A stretch of 64,000 nucleotides of DNA from Candidatus Mesenet endosymbiont of Phosphuga atrata. Its GTDB lineage: Bacteria; Pseudomonadota; Alphaproteobacteria; Rickettsiales; Anaplasmataceae. The translations under genes were made by a program, and so were the position numbers. Below the pieces are notes generated by a model, which did not search any database, was not told where the DNA came from, and was given only the letters and a program-made list of their open reading frames with translations. The stretch's first letter is position 1. Every line of letters begins with the position of its first letter. Shown here one piece after another: positions 1 to 8,647 of the stretch. The DNA lies in the NCBI RefSeq assembly GCF_964020175.1, contig NZ_OZ026541.1:992001-1056000 (forward strand), read 5' to 3'.

Positions 1-639
1 CATTCTGCTGACTGGATTATCGGCAAATTGTGAGTAGGCAACATGCCCTTGTGTTCCATAGCATTTTAGATTAAAGTTTGCTGAGCCACGACTACCTATT
101 TTTATAGTATCACCAAGAACTTCTTTGCTTGTTGGTTCTCCAACTATGCAATAATCTATTTCTTGCTGATTTTGCCTCATCCACTTCAAAACAGATTTGG
201 TGCCATAATCACTAAAATCCCCCTCTTCATCACCTGTGATTATTAAGCTAATTGAACCATCAATTTCGTATCTTTCGTTTAGTAATTCTAAAACAGCTAC
301 AATAAATGCACAAATTGTAGTTTTCATGTCCACTGCACCCCTGCCATAGAGAATATCATTGCGTATTTCTGGCTTAAAAGGATCTGACGTCCATTGTTTG
401 ATATCCCCTGGCGGTACAACGTCAGTATGCCCAGCAAAGCATAAATTTGGAGACTTATTACCAAATCTTGCATAAAGGTTTTTCACTGTAACGCTGCCAT
501 TACTAAAATCCAAACAATAACAATTAAAATTGTATTTTTCTAAGATTTCTTTTAAGAAATTTATAGCACCAGCATCCTGTGGTGTAATACTTGGCAAAGA
601 AATCAACTTTTTAGTAAGCTCAACTACATCAATTATCAT
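1..639 (-). CDS. dapE: Succinyl-diaminopimelate desuccinylase, N-terminal 213 residues (cut by window edge)
   Basis: Hydrolyses N-succinyl-LL-diaminopimelate in the lysine/diaminopimelate pathway, which feeds peptidoglycan precursor synthesis; a cytoplasmic di-zinc M20 metallopeptidase. I translated the minus strand from the ATG at 637-639. The frame stays open to base 1, so the C-terminus lies outside the window. The M20 zinc-ligand motifs are in order: AGHTDVVPPGD (His71), GRGAVDMK (Asp104), the catalytic GDEEGD (Glu138-Glu139) and GEPT (Glu168). The gene is transcribed away from the EndoU-like genes, and its start and upstream region recur in decayed form at 1724-1828. Identification is firm; completeness cannot be judged. 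Confidence 0.93.
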   Translation of the reverse strand, partial: MIIDVVELTKKLISLPSITPQDAGAINFLKEILEKYNFNCYCLDFSNGSVTVKNLYARFGNKSPNLCFAGHTDVVPPGDIKQWTSDPFKPEIRNDILYGRGAVDMKTTICAFIVAVLELLNERYEIDGSISLIITGDEEGDFSDYGTKSVLKWMRQNQQEIDYCIVGEPTSKEVLGDTIKIGSRGSANFNLKCYGTQGHVAYSQFADNPVSRM

Positions 640-710
640 AAATTAAAACACTAAAATATCTTTTTGATCTTTTAAAACCTATTTATAATACTAAAAGTTA
701 ATTTTAAAAA
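607..710. repeat. Direct repeat copy A, spanning the dapE start and upstream region
   Basis: This stretch covers the first codons of dapE, its ATG and about 70 bases upstream. It recurs at 1724-1828 in the same orientation at roughly 80% identity by eye; shared blocks include tagtaagct, actacatca, tataaattaaaa and ataatactaaaa. It is the functional copy, because dapE uses its ATG here. Confidence 0.75.
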
Positions 711-824
711 GCGATCAATAACATTATTTGTTCCGCAGGTAGTAAAAATATCAAGATTGACATAAAAAGATGATAAACTCAAATTCAATATATTAAAATA
801 GCAATGATTTTAAATATAAATCCT

Positions 825-1679
825 TTACTTATCTTGCAACTTGTTTTGGCAATTTTCTATTTTAATCTTTTCTAAGGGTACATCTCCACAAGTATTATAC
901 TTTGCTGACAGAGTAGAAAAAAATGATAGAATAGCATAATTATCTACCTGTAGCACAGATTGGTATTGATCTAATGTCTTATAGAGACATTGGCCCTCTT
1001 CCTTATCTCCACTACTTTCAAAATCTTTCCATGCTTTTGTTGCTTTAATAAAGATATCTTTAGCAGATAAATAATCAAAACCTCCAGGACATTTTTCTCT
1101 AACTTCCCCTGTTGTATTTTTATAACGTATCCCAATAGTATAAACTGGGTTTTTTATCTCATTTTTATCACATATTTTGTTATCCCATATTGCACCTGCC
1201 CATCCTTTCTCTTGAGCTTCAAGATATCTTCCAGCAAAATGCATTCCCCCAAGACCAGTCCATTGTTTATAACCATCTGGTTCACCGCAAAAGGTATGAA
1301 CAAAACCCCGATTTTGAAACCATAATTCAACAAATTCTTCTTTAAACTTTTCTGGAGTTGCATTAGGTGTCTTAATTTCTTTGTTTAATTGTGTATAGAT
1401 ATCATCTATATCATCTTTATGATCAGGATCATCTAAAAATTTTCGTAAATCTTGTTTTGTTGGTGTGCTACCCCAGTCTCCACAAATTCTTAATATCCCT
1501 CTATCAAATTTGTTCAAAATTGGTTTGGGTGCAAGATAATCAGGATCTGAATCTTCATCTTTGAAAAATTTATCAAATTTATGTCGAACAATTGGAGACT
1601 TATAATCATATCTACTATACATAGTATATGATACTAGAGCAATCATTAAAGGAACTATTCCCTGAGTTATAATTTTCAT
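825..1679 (-). CDS. EndoU/XendoU-like putative secreted ribonuclease homologue (divergent active site)
   Basis: A 284-residue protein if read from the ATG at 1677-1679, which follows a GGGGGC ribosome-site-like stretch; a TTG start at 1697 would add six residues. Residues 2-20 form a hydrophobic signal or anchor. The centre has two His motifs spaced as in the EndoU RNase fold: GFVHTFCGE (His128) and GGMHFAGRYLEAQEKGWAG (His147). A Lys-rich segment with KCPGGFDY follows. The decayed relative at 1829-2403 keeps a Thr-Phe-Tyr segment (ITTFYPD) near its C-terminus, but the matching place here reads ILSFFSTLS. One expected active-site region is therefore altered and activity is uncertain. The EndoU assignment is inferred from motifs. 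Confidence 0.6.
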   Translation of the reverse strand: MKIITQGIVPLMIALVSYTMYSRYDYKSPIVRHKFDKFFKDEDSDPDYLAPKPILNKFDRGILRICGDWGSTPTKQDLRKFLDDPDHKDDIDDIYTQLNKEIKTPNATPEKFKEEFVELWFQNRGFVHTFCGEPDGYKQWTGLGGMHFAGRYLEAQEKGWAGAIWDNKICDKNEIKNPVYTIGIRYKNTTGEVREKCPGGFDYLSAKDIFIKATKAWKDFESSGDKEEGQCLYKTLDQYQSVLQVDNYAILSFFSTLSAKYNTCGDVPLEKIKIENCQNKLQDK

Positions 1680-1723
1680 TGCGCCCCCATTGTTCAAAAA
1701 GAAGATTTACATAAAGTAAATTA

Positions 1724-1828
1724 GTTTTCTAGTAAGCTAAACTACATCAGTTATTATAAATTAAAATAATAAAAATTAATGTTTTTTTCCTAAAGCTACT
1801 TATAATACTAAAAATTAATTTTAAAAAA
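1724..1828. repeat. Direct repeat copy B, decayed duplicate of the dapE start region
   Basis: Second copy of the 607-710 sequence. The triplet matching the dapE start (cat on the plus strand) reads tat here, so it cannot start dapE. It ends directly at the ATG of the broken EndoU-like gene at 1829 and probably contains that gene's promoter. Confidence 0.7.
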
Positions 1829-2403
1829 ATGAGAAAATTAAGTTTAGTAGGTTTTTTACTGCTAGCAGTAGTATTCAATAATTCCTGTGCCAAATCAATA
1901 TTCAGTGATCACAGTAGAATTACATCTAATGCAGATATTGCAACATTCAAAAAAAATGATCTGGTTTGGTCACAATGCATTTAGGCATGTATTTTGTGGT
2001 GAACCAAACAGAAGTAAACTTGGAGGAATGCACTTTGTAGGTAGATATCTTGAAGCTCAAGAGAAAGAGTGGGCTGGGGTTACAGAGAGTAAAGAGAGTA
2101 AATCATGCCCTAAAGAAGAAGTGAAACATCCAATATACACTTTCGGAGTTGATTTTTTGAATCCAGAAAAAAAAGTAAAAACTAAGTGTCAAAGTGGATA
2201 TGATTATAATTGGCACGCCAAGGATATCTTGATTTTAGCAACCAAAGCATTAAAAGATTTTCAAAGTGAAGAGCAAGTTATACGATTTACCAGATGGAAA
2301 TAAGGCAGTTTTTGTCAAAAAAAGCAACAAAGCTATAACTACCTTTTACCCGGATCTGACTCCTCACTGTGATAGAGGTAAGGTCAGCTGTAGTTGCAGA
2401 TGA
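1829..2403 (+). pseudogene. Broken EndoU-like secreted/lipoprotein gene
   Basis: Three reading frames have to be joined. From the ATG at 1829 a signal peptide is read (MRKLSLVGFLLLAVVF followed by NNSCAKS, a lipobox-like Cys), ending in a stop at about 1981. A second frame then gives FRHVFCGEP, GGMHFVGRYLEAQEKEWAG and KCQSGYDYNWHAKDI up to about 2270. A third frame gives LYDLPDGNKAVFVKKSN, AITTFYPDLTPHC and a stop at 2401-2403. The order matches the neighbouring minus-strand gene and an EndoU-type nuclease with two His motifs and a C-terminal Thr/Tyr motif. At least two frameshifts prevent a full product. The 138-residue open segment 1887-2303 is not a gene by itself. Confidence 0.7.
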
Positions 2404-2466
2404 GGTTTTAAAATTAATGTTCTTTTTTAGAAAAGAGATTTAGAAGCTAATAATATTTTATTTAAA

Positions 2467-2763
2467 TTATGTCTTTTTCTTATTAAGAAGATTCTTTACA
2501 ACTTTTGAAGGGCGAAATGAGACAACGTTGTGTTCTTCAATTGATACTTCTTTTGAGGTTTTAGGATTATGGACAATTCTTGCTTTTTTCTTACTTACTT
2601 TAAATGTACCAAAAGAGCTTATTTTTAATACTCCCTCTTTTGCAATAATTAATCCTATCTCATTTATTATATCTTCTACTATTTCTAGTGAATCTTTTTT
2701 AGATAATCCTACTTGATTGCTAATTATCTCTGCTATTTTAGCTTTAGTTAAAGTATTACTCAT
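2467..2763 (-). CDS. ihfA: Integration host factor alpha-like / HU-family DNA-binding protein
   Basis: A 98-residue nucleoid protein that bends DNA as a dimer. It begins LTKAKIAEII with GLSKKDS as in IHF-alpha, has the core SSFGTFKV, and carries the beta-arm region HNPKTSKEV followed by VVSFRPS. The arm-tip RNPKTG motif reads HNPKTS here. Length is normal for the family. The expected partner class, an IHF-beta-like gene, is at 37452-37725 and is frameshifted, so this protein may act as a homodimer or with another HU protein; that is inference. Confidence 0.85.
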   Translation of the reverse strand: MSNTLTKAKIAEIISNQVGLSKKDSLEIVEDIINEIGLIIAKEGVLKISSFGTFKVSKKKARIVHNPKTSKEVSIEEHNVVSFRPSKVVKNLLNKKKT

Positions 2764-2825
2764 TTTTAACCAGAATATAAAATTCCTATCTTATAAGTCA
2801 TTTTTTGAGAAATAGCATTGAAAAA

Positions 2826-3968
2826 TCAACATCCCAATGTTGTTAAGCTTTTAAAATTTTCATTATCCAGGTCACCTGCAATACACTCGCATACTTTTTC
2901 TTTTGGTAGTCTGATGTTTGTGTTTAGTTTCTCCTTTTGTTCTTTCTTTTTTTCAAAGCTTGCATCTAATTCTTCCTTCTGTTTTTTCTTTCTGTCAAAG
3001 CTATCATCTAATCTCTTTTTCGCTCCTCTTTTTATTTCAAAGCTTTCATCTAACGTTTTTCTTACTTTTTTCCTTTCTTCAAGGCTTGTATCTAATCTTT
3101 TCCTTGCTCCTTCCTTTCGCTTAAAGACTTCATCTAGTGCATCTTTTTCTCCTTCTAGAATTTTAATCTTTTTCTCTAATTCGCCAAGCTTACCCTCTTT
3201 CTCTTTAATTTTCTCACTCAGCTTACTAAGCTCATTCTCCGCTACTTGAATTCCCTTATTCAGCTTACCAAAATTACTATTTTCTTCCTCAATATCCTCT
3301 TTCAGTTTATTAAGTTCATTCTCCTTTTCTTTAATCTCCTGTTCTTCTTTTTCAATCTTCTCTTCCAATCCACTAAGCTGACCCTTCATTTCTTCAATAC
3401 CCTTCTTCAATTTAGTCAAGCTTATCCTTTTTTCTTCAACCTCTTCCTTTACTTTTTTAAGCTCTCTCTTCGTCATATCCAAAGCATCTTCCAACATCCC
3501 TCTATGTTCACTAATAATTCTACTCTCTTTCCATGACACTCTCGGCTCATCATTTTTCTTTGGAGTACTCGCATACAATTTTCCACTCACTTGAGACAGC
3601 TCAAAATGCAGCGAATCCTCATATTCTACCAAATCCTCCCCTTCCAATTTTATACTTTCTTCACTTTCTTGAATTGATTTTATTTTATCTTCTACTCTAT
3701 CTTGCTTGATTTTCGATTCGCTGATTATTTGTTTTTCTTTAAAAACAACCAAACCCAGTAACAATATCCATATCACTATGGAACAAATAAAGAATGCAAT
3801 TGCTTTTATCCTATCTCCTCCTGATCTACTAAACTCTTTTGAAAGGGCAAAACCATTAGCAATTGTAAGAAGTGACGTAGTTATTATACCTAAAGCCAGT
3901 AATGTATTAAAAACATATTTACGTCTCTTATCAATGCATGAAACTTCTTCTTTTTGAGAAATTGTCAT
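2826..3968 (-). CDS. Membrane-anchored long coiled-coil protein with 14-residue repeats
   Basis: Unrecognised 380-residue protein. Two hydrophobic helices near the N-terminus (about residues 20-42 and 55-78) should anchor it in the membrane as a hairpin. The rest, about residues 85-350, is Lys/Glu-rich with regular hydrophobic heptads and is almost certainly a coiled coil. Residues about 275-350 repeat a 14-residue unit of the form K-x-x-L-D-x-S-F-E-x-K-K-x-K. The C-terminal tail has three cysteines (VCECIAG and the terminal LGC). Such proteins can act as scaffolds, tethers or effectors, but nothing in the sequence decides this. Antisense open frames over it (for example 2818-3249) follow from its composition and are not genes. 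Confidence 0.75.
   Translation of the reverse strand: MTISQKEEVSCIDKRRKYVFNTLLALGIITTSLLTIANGFALSKEFSRSGGDRIKAIAFFICSIVIWILLLGLVVFKEKQIISESKIKQDRVEDKIKSIQESEESIKLEGEDLVEYEDSLHFELSQVSGKLYASTPKKNDEPRVSWKESRIISEHRGMLEDALDMTKRELKKVKEEVEEKRISLTKLKKGIEEMKGQLSGLEEKIEKEEQEIKEKENELNKLKEDIEEENSNFGKLNKGIQVAENELSKLSEKIKEKEGKLGELEKKIKILEGEKDALDEVFKRKEGARKRLDTSLEERKKVRKTLDESFEIKRGAKKRLDDSFDRKKKQKEELDASFEKKKEQKEKLNTNIRLPKEKVCECIAGDLDNENFKSLTTLGC
2922..3137. repeat. 42-bp period coding repeat in the coiled-coil gene
   Basis: The hexamer atctaa or a close variant recurs at 2964, 3006, 3048, 3090 and 3132, exactly 42 bases apart, with a weaker unit at 2922. Each unit encodes one 14-residue coiled-coil repeat centred on Leu-Asp-x-Ser-Phe. 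Confidence 0.8.
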
Positions 3969-4088
3969 TTTAAAACCCCCCTACATACTATATTAAGTCT
4001 AATTTATAAAAAAATTAATACAATAAATAAAATTTATTGCAGCAGAAGACGTTTATCGGTATTTTAGAAATGTCTTCTTACTTAAGAA

Positions 4089-5417
4089 ATGCTCGTGTCT
4101 TCCATTGTCAATGACGTGCTCAATTTAATAAAACAAAATTCAGTAAAGTTTATTAATTTTCGTTTTACTGATATGTTTGGCAGTTGGTATCATAAAACTT
4201 ATACAGCAGATTTAAGTAAAATTGAGCTTATATTGGCAAATGAAATACCAATTGAGAGTCCTTTTATCATTAACAGAAATGCATATGAAAATGTAATTTT
4301 ATTACCAGATTTAACTACTGCCTTTCTTGATCCATTTTGTGCACAAGCAACACTTGTAATTCTGTGTGATGCTATGGATAAAGATGGCAAAGAGTGCAAA
4401 TATGATTCTAGATCAATAGCAAAAAGAGCACATAAATATATGCTTAGTACTAGCATTGCAGATCAAGCACGCTTTAGCTCTGAAATGCAATTTCATATTT
4501 TTGATGATGTAAAATATCATACTAGCAGGTGTTCTTCGTATTTAAAATTAGATTTAATAGGAGAGAATAGCTCAAATAAAAAGCAATATGATGAAATACA
4601 TGAGTTAAAGGATATAATGACTCCTCCAAACGATCAGCTGCATGACATAAGGTCAGAAATTTTAGAAATGATGTCTGAAGTAGGGATAAAGCCTCTGTCA
4701 CACTATTTGCAAGGCATTTCTAAATGTGGAGTTGAATTTGAGTGTGAAGAATTTTTACGTAGTGCTGATAATATACAAAAATTTAAATATGTAGTGCGCA
4801 ATGTTGCAAATTCATATGGCAAAACTACAACTTTTATGCCTTTTCCAATAAAAGGATGTGAAAGAAATAGCATGCGTTGCAGTCAATCTTTGTGGAAGAA
4901 CAATGAGAATTTGTTTTTTAATCAAAATGGTAAGACATCAGAAACATGTTTGTATTATATTGGTGGTATCATAAAGCACGGACAAGCAATTAATGCTTTT
5001 GCACATCCCACAACGAATAGCTACGCTGATCGTTTATACTCGGGATATTCCTTTGCTGATTTTACTCAGGCAACAATTAAAATACCGCATAACGGTAAAG
5101 TTTGCGATGCTATTGCCAATCCATATCTTTGCTTTTCTGCGCAGCTTATGGCTGGTCTTGATGGCATAAAAAATAAAATTCATCCTAATGAAGCTTTGGA
5201 TGAGAAATCAGAATTTGAAAGTAAGAGTTTAAGCACTGTTACTGAGTCTCTACAAGATGCCTTGGATGCACTAAATCATGATAAAGAATTTTTACTTCAG
5301 GGTAATGTTTTTACTGAAGAACAAATTAATGAATATATAATAACAAAAAAAAGCGAAATTAAAGATAAAGAGTTAGCTATCCATCCAGTTGAATTTGCAA
5401 ATTATTACAATTTGTAA
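4089..5417 (+). CDS. Glutamine synthetase-like protein, predicted catalytically inactive
   Basis: A 442-residue relative of type I glutamine synthetase, recognisable from FINFRFTDMFGSW, KYVVRNVANSYGKTTTFMPFP, YYIGGIIKHG, NPYLCFSAQLMAGLDGIKNK and HPVEFANYYNL. The active site is badly eroded. The usual PEPEFF glutamate pair is SSEMQFH (residues 130-136). The glycine loop and metal-ligand histidine (GSGMHCHQSLW) read RNSMRCSQSLW (260-269). The EVATAGQNE segment is lost around 208-220. The NRSA and RIEVRFPD region is replaced by FTQATIKIPHNGKVCDA (325-341), removing a metal glutamate. The fold and C-terminus are kept, so a structural or regulatory role is more likely than glutamine synthesis. It lies 11 bases ahead of hemC and may be cotranscribed with it. 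Confidence 0.8.
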   Translation: MLVSSIVNDVLNLIKQNSVKFINFRFTDMFGSWYHKTYTADLSKIELILANEIPIESPFIINRNAYENVILLPDLTTAFLDPFCAQATLVILCDAMDKDGKECKYDSRSIAKRAHKYMLSTSIADQARFSSEMQFHIFDDVKYHTSRCSSYLKLDLIGENSSNKKQYDEIHELKDIMTPPNDQLHDIRSEILEMMSEVGIKPLSHYLQGISKCGVEFECEEFLRSADNIQKFKYVVRNVANSYGKTTTFMPFPIKGCERNSMRCSQSLWKNNENLFFNQNGKTSETCLYYIGGIIKHGQAINAFAHPTTNSYADRLYSGYSFADFTQATIKIPHNGKVCDAIANPYLCFSAQLMAGLDGIKNKIHPNEALDEKSEFESKSLSTVTESLQDALDALNHDKEFLLQGNVFTEEQINEYIITKKSEIKDKELAIHPVEFANYYNL

Positions 5418-5428
5418 CTTTATAAAAA

Positions 5429-6316
5429 ATGTTAATTAAGATTGGTACAAGAGGTAGTGAACTTGCAATTATCCAAGCTATGGAAGCGAAAGAGTCGTTA
5501 CTTAGTCATTTTCCTAACCTTAACATAGAAATTGTGACAATCAAAACTTCAGGTGATAAATATACTAATATAGTTTTATCTAGCATCGGTGGAAAAGGGC
5601 TATTCACTCTAGAAATTGAAAATGCATTACTCTCTCAAAACATAGACATTGCGGTACATTCTCTTAAAGATGTACCTGCATTTTTTGCCCAAGATTTAAT
5701 AATACCCTGTGTTTTAAAAAGATGTAGTCCTTATGATGCTTTTATTTCATATAAATATCAAAGTATATTATCTCTTCCATACGGTGCTACTATTGCCACT
5801 TCTGCAATAAGAAGAAAGGTGCAATTACAAAAATTAAGACCTGATTTGAATATAATGCCAATACGTGGCAACGTAACAACACGGCTAAAAAAATTAGAAC
5901 AATTTGATGGCATGATACTTGCTGAAGCTGGACTGATCAGACTGCAAAAACATAATGTTACAAAAGAGGTGTTACCTGCAAAAAAAATGTTACCTAGCGT
6001 AGGCCAAGGAGCTATATGTCTGCAATGTTCTGCGGGTAATACTAAAATTATAGAAATGCTAGAGACAATAAATCATAAGGCAACTTTTACGAAAATTCAG
6101 GCAGAGCGTAGTTTCATGAGAACAATTAATGGTTCTTGCTTTACTCCACTTGCTGCTTTAGCTGAGTATCAGGGTGAAAATCAACTGTATCTAAGATGCA
6201 TGTTAGCTGACGAGCAAGGTAAAAATGTATACTTTACTGAACGTCTTTCGCATATAGAAGATGCTGAAAAGATGGGAATAGATGCTGGTTTGGAGCTAAA
6301 GGCAAAAATTTATTAG
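5429..6316 (+). CDS. hemC: Porphobilinogen deaminase (hydroxymethylbilane synthase)
   Basis: Joins four porphobilinogen molecules into hydroxymethylbilane in haem synthesis; a soluble monomer. The 295-residue protein has the expected N-terminal KIGTRGSELAIIQA, the substrate segment GGKGLFTLEIE (residues 54-64), the active-site IAVHSLKDVP (74-83), GNVTTRL (147-153) and the dipyrromethane-cofactor cysteine in NGSCFTPL (Cys237). Length is normal. It follows the glutamine synthetase-like gene by 11 bases and precedes mdh by about 50 bases. Confidence 0.95.
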   Translation: MLIKIGTRGSELAIIQAMEAKESLLSHFPNLNIEIVTIKTSGDKYTNIVLSSIGGKGLFTLEIENALLSQNIDIAVHSLKDVPAFFAQDLIIPCVLKRCSPYDAFISYKYQSILSLPYGATIATSAIRRKVQLQKLRPDLNIMPIRGNVTTRLKKLEQFDGMILAEAGLIRLQKHNVTKEVLPAKKMLPSVGQGAICLQCSAGNTKIIEMLETINHKATFTKIQAERSFMRTINGSCFTPLAALAEYQGENQLYLRCMLADEQGKNVYFTERLSHIEDAEKMGIDAGLELKAKIY

Positions 6317-6368
6317 CTAAATTATGGCAAATATGTTACTACAGAGCTGATCTTTTATAAAAGTAGTT

Positions 6369-7331
6369 ATGACAGTAAAACGTAAAAAGATATCTTTAAT
6401 TGGCGCTGGCAATATTGGTGGAACTTTAGCACATATGATTGCTCTTGCAGAACTTGGGGATGTTATTCTTTTAGATGTTAATGAAGGTATACCACAAGGT
6501 AAAGCGCTTGATCTTGCACAATCTTCAGCTATCGATAAGTTTGATATAAGTATTATTGGCAGCAATAATTATGAGGATATAAAAGATTCAGATGCGATCA
6601 TTATCACTGCAGGTATAGCGCGTAAGCCAGGAATGAGCCGTGACGATTTGCTTAGTATTAACACCAGTGTCATGAAAGAAGTTGGAGGAAACATCAAAAA
6701 ATATTCTCCCGATGCATTTATTATAGTTATAACCAACCCTCTTGATGCTATGGTTTGGGTAATGAAGCAAGCTACCAATGTACCATCCAATATGATAGTA
6801 GGGATGGCTGGAGTTTTAGATTCAGCTCGCCTTTCTTATTTTCTTGCACAGGAGATGGGAGTTTCAGTCAAAGATATTTCTGCTTTTGTTTTAGGTGGAC
6901 ACGGTGATACCATGTTACCTTTAACTCATTACTCTACAGTCTGTGGAATTCCTTTGACTGACCTTATTGATATGAAGATGATTACAAAAGAAAAAATTAA
7001 TGAAATATTTAAGCGTACCCGTAATGGAGGGAAAGAAATTGTAGAGTTACTTAAATCTGGATCTGCTTACTATGCACCTGCTTCATCTGCCGTTTGTATG
7101 CTTAAATCTTACCTCAAAGATCAAAAACGCATTCTTCCATGCGCTGCTTATTTAAATGGTGAATATGGTGTTTATAATCTATTTATTGGCGTACCTGCAA
7201 TTATAGGCAAGAATGGTATTGAAAAAGTTATAGAAGTAAAGCTCTCTGACGAAGAGAAAATGCAATTCACTAAATCAGTGGAAGCAGTAGAAGAATTAGT
7301 AGCACAAACGAAAAATGTTTTTAACGTTTAA
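6369..7331 (+). CDS. mdh: Malate dehydrogenase
   Basis: Interconverts malate and oxaloacetate with NAD in the TCA cycle, important in an organism that feeds on host amino acids. The 320-residue protein is of the LDH-like MDH type. It has the NAD motif GAGNIGG (12-18), the substrate loop [11 protein letters not shown] (84-94), [16 protein letters not shown] (Asp151 and Arg154) and the catalytic His178 in GGHGDTML. No truncation is visible. Confidence 0.95.
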   Translation: MTVKRKKISLIGAGNIGGTLAHMIALAELGDVILLDVNEGIPQGKALDLAQSSAIDKFDISIIGSNNYEDIKDSDAIIITAGIARKPGMSRDDLLSINTSVMKEVGGNIKKYSPDAFIIVITNPLDAMVWVMKQATNVPSNMIVGMAGVLDSARLSYFLAQEMGVSVKDISAFVLGGHGDTMLPLTHYSTVCGIPLTDLIDMKMITKEKINEIFKRTRNGGKEIVELLKSGSAYYAPASSAVCMLKSYLKDQKRILPCAAYLNGEYGVYNLFIGVPAIIGKNGIEKVIEVKLSDEEKMQFTKSVEAVEELVAQTKNVFNV

Positions 7332-7451
7332 AATAGCACCTGAACTTTTTTGCACTATTTTACTTAAATATATAAAAATAGTGGCGAATAAGTTGATCTT
7401 TTAATAATATTATGTTATTATTTAATAATTTAATTAATATGTAGAGATAAG

Positions 7452-8600
7452 ATGTCAAATAATGAAGAATTAATCAATAAGTTGGCTGGTTATAATAATA
7501 TACAGAGTTCTATTAAAAAGTTAACTAATGATAGAGTAAAGCAGGAAGTATTAACAGTTTTGAATGGTCTTTCAGATGAACAATTACAAAGGATTAATCA
7601 GTATTCTAGTGTATTTGATTTTTTCATATTAAAAGATATTGAAACTGAAAATAGCATAAACATCAATTTTCACATTGAATTTCATATATTAAACAAAAGT
7701 GATAATGAATTAGATAAAATAACAAAGCGGAAAGAGCTATTTGATATTTTAAAACCTTGTTACGGATTTTTATTCCAAGAATTATGGAGTTTAAATGATG
7801 ATCAGTTTGCACGTGTAATAGAAGAACCAAGCTTTATAAAAGCATTAGCAAGCATTGGAGCAATAGACCAAGATGTGTTGAGATCAATAGGTAATGGTTC
7901 CTATTTGAACTTTTTCCAACGGAATGTTCAAAAACTAAATCAAAGCTTCGATAGATGTATTGAAAATAAAGATTTGGTTTTAATATATTCTTTACTACTT
8001 AAAACAGCATATTTACCGCATTCAAATTATGAGTTTGGCAATATTACTAAGTTTATGCACTGTACCCACAGAGAAGATATGATAAAAGCATTATATGATT
8101 TGCATCAGTATATACAGGAACTACTTCCTTCTAATCACGAAACTTATAGCAAACAAGTTTTTAATCTAATGGTTTCCAATTCTAAGGCAATTGAGCAAGT
8201 GCTTTACAATGATAGTGATGATAGTATCACTAAAACATTAGTGGATAGTGATTTTCAAAAAATAAAAACACTTATATGTACCAGAGTACAGCAATTAAAA
8301 CAAGTTATTAGGAGAGACATTCCAGGGTTTAAATATAACAATGAACTTATTATAGAAGGTACTGGATCTGGTAATAGTCCTGCAAAATTAGAGACTATTA
8401 GTAGTATGGAATTTATGGGAAGTAAAAATAAAGAACATCTTATTAAAGACTATAAAATAAAATCTATAGCAAGAGAAGAGTGCACAAAACTTAGTGAATC
8501 ACATGCAAAAGATGTTGAAAAAAATCAGCAAAGGGAAATAAAGTTAAGTCAAGTTACTCAAGCCATACCTGATAAAGAAAGGGATGTTAATTTAAAATAA
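7452..8600 (+). CDS. Hypothetical protein, 382 residues
   Basis: Not recognised. The frame is clean, with ATG at 7452 and a weak upstream site (gtagagataag). Composition is soluble, Lys/Asn/Ile-rich and mostly helical, with no signal peptide or membrane helix. The last ~45 residues are charged (for example ESHAKDVEKNQQREIKLSQ) and probably disordered or coiled-coil. The preceding A+T-rich gap of about 120 bases likely holds its own promoter. It may be a lineage-specific Wolbachia protein; no function is claimed. Confidence 0.65.
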   Translation: MSNNEELINKLAGYNNIQSSIKKLTNDRVKQEVLTVLNGLSDEQLQRINQYSSVFDFFILKDIETENSININFHIEFHILNKSDNELDKITKRKELFDILKPCYGFLFQELWSLNDDQFARVIEEPSFIKALASIGAIDQDVLRSIGNGSYLNFFQRNVQKLNQSFDRCIENKDLVLIYSLLLKTAYLPHSNYEFGNITKFMHCTHREDMIKALYDLHQYIQELLPSNHETYSKQVFNLMVSNSKAIEQVLYNDSDDSITKTLVDSDFQKIKTLICTRVQQLKQVIRRDIPGFKYNNELIIEGTGSGNSPAKLETISSMEFMGSKNKEHLIKDYKIKSIAREECTKLSESHAKDVEKNQQREIKLSQVTQAIPDKERDVNLK

Positions 8601-8647
8601 TTGTTGATCTTAAATAGAGCATTAAGCTAATGGGATGCTATATTGAG

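Noticed and set aside
1887-2303. 138-codon frame as an intact gene
   Set aside because: The signal peptide and C-terminal motif of the same protein lie in two other frames.
2818-3249. A 143-codon plus-strand open frame opposite the coiled-coil gene, with two more beside it (2918-3124 and 3246-3536)
   Set aside because: They read as Phe/Ser/Leu-rich nonsense and result from the Lys/Glu-rich composition of the true minus-strand gene.
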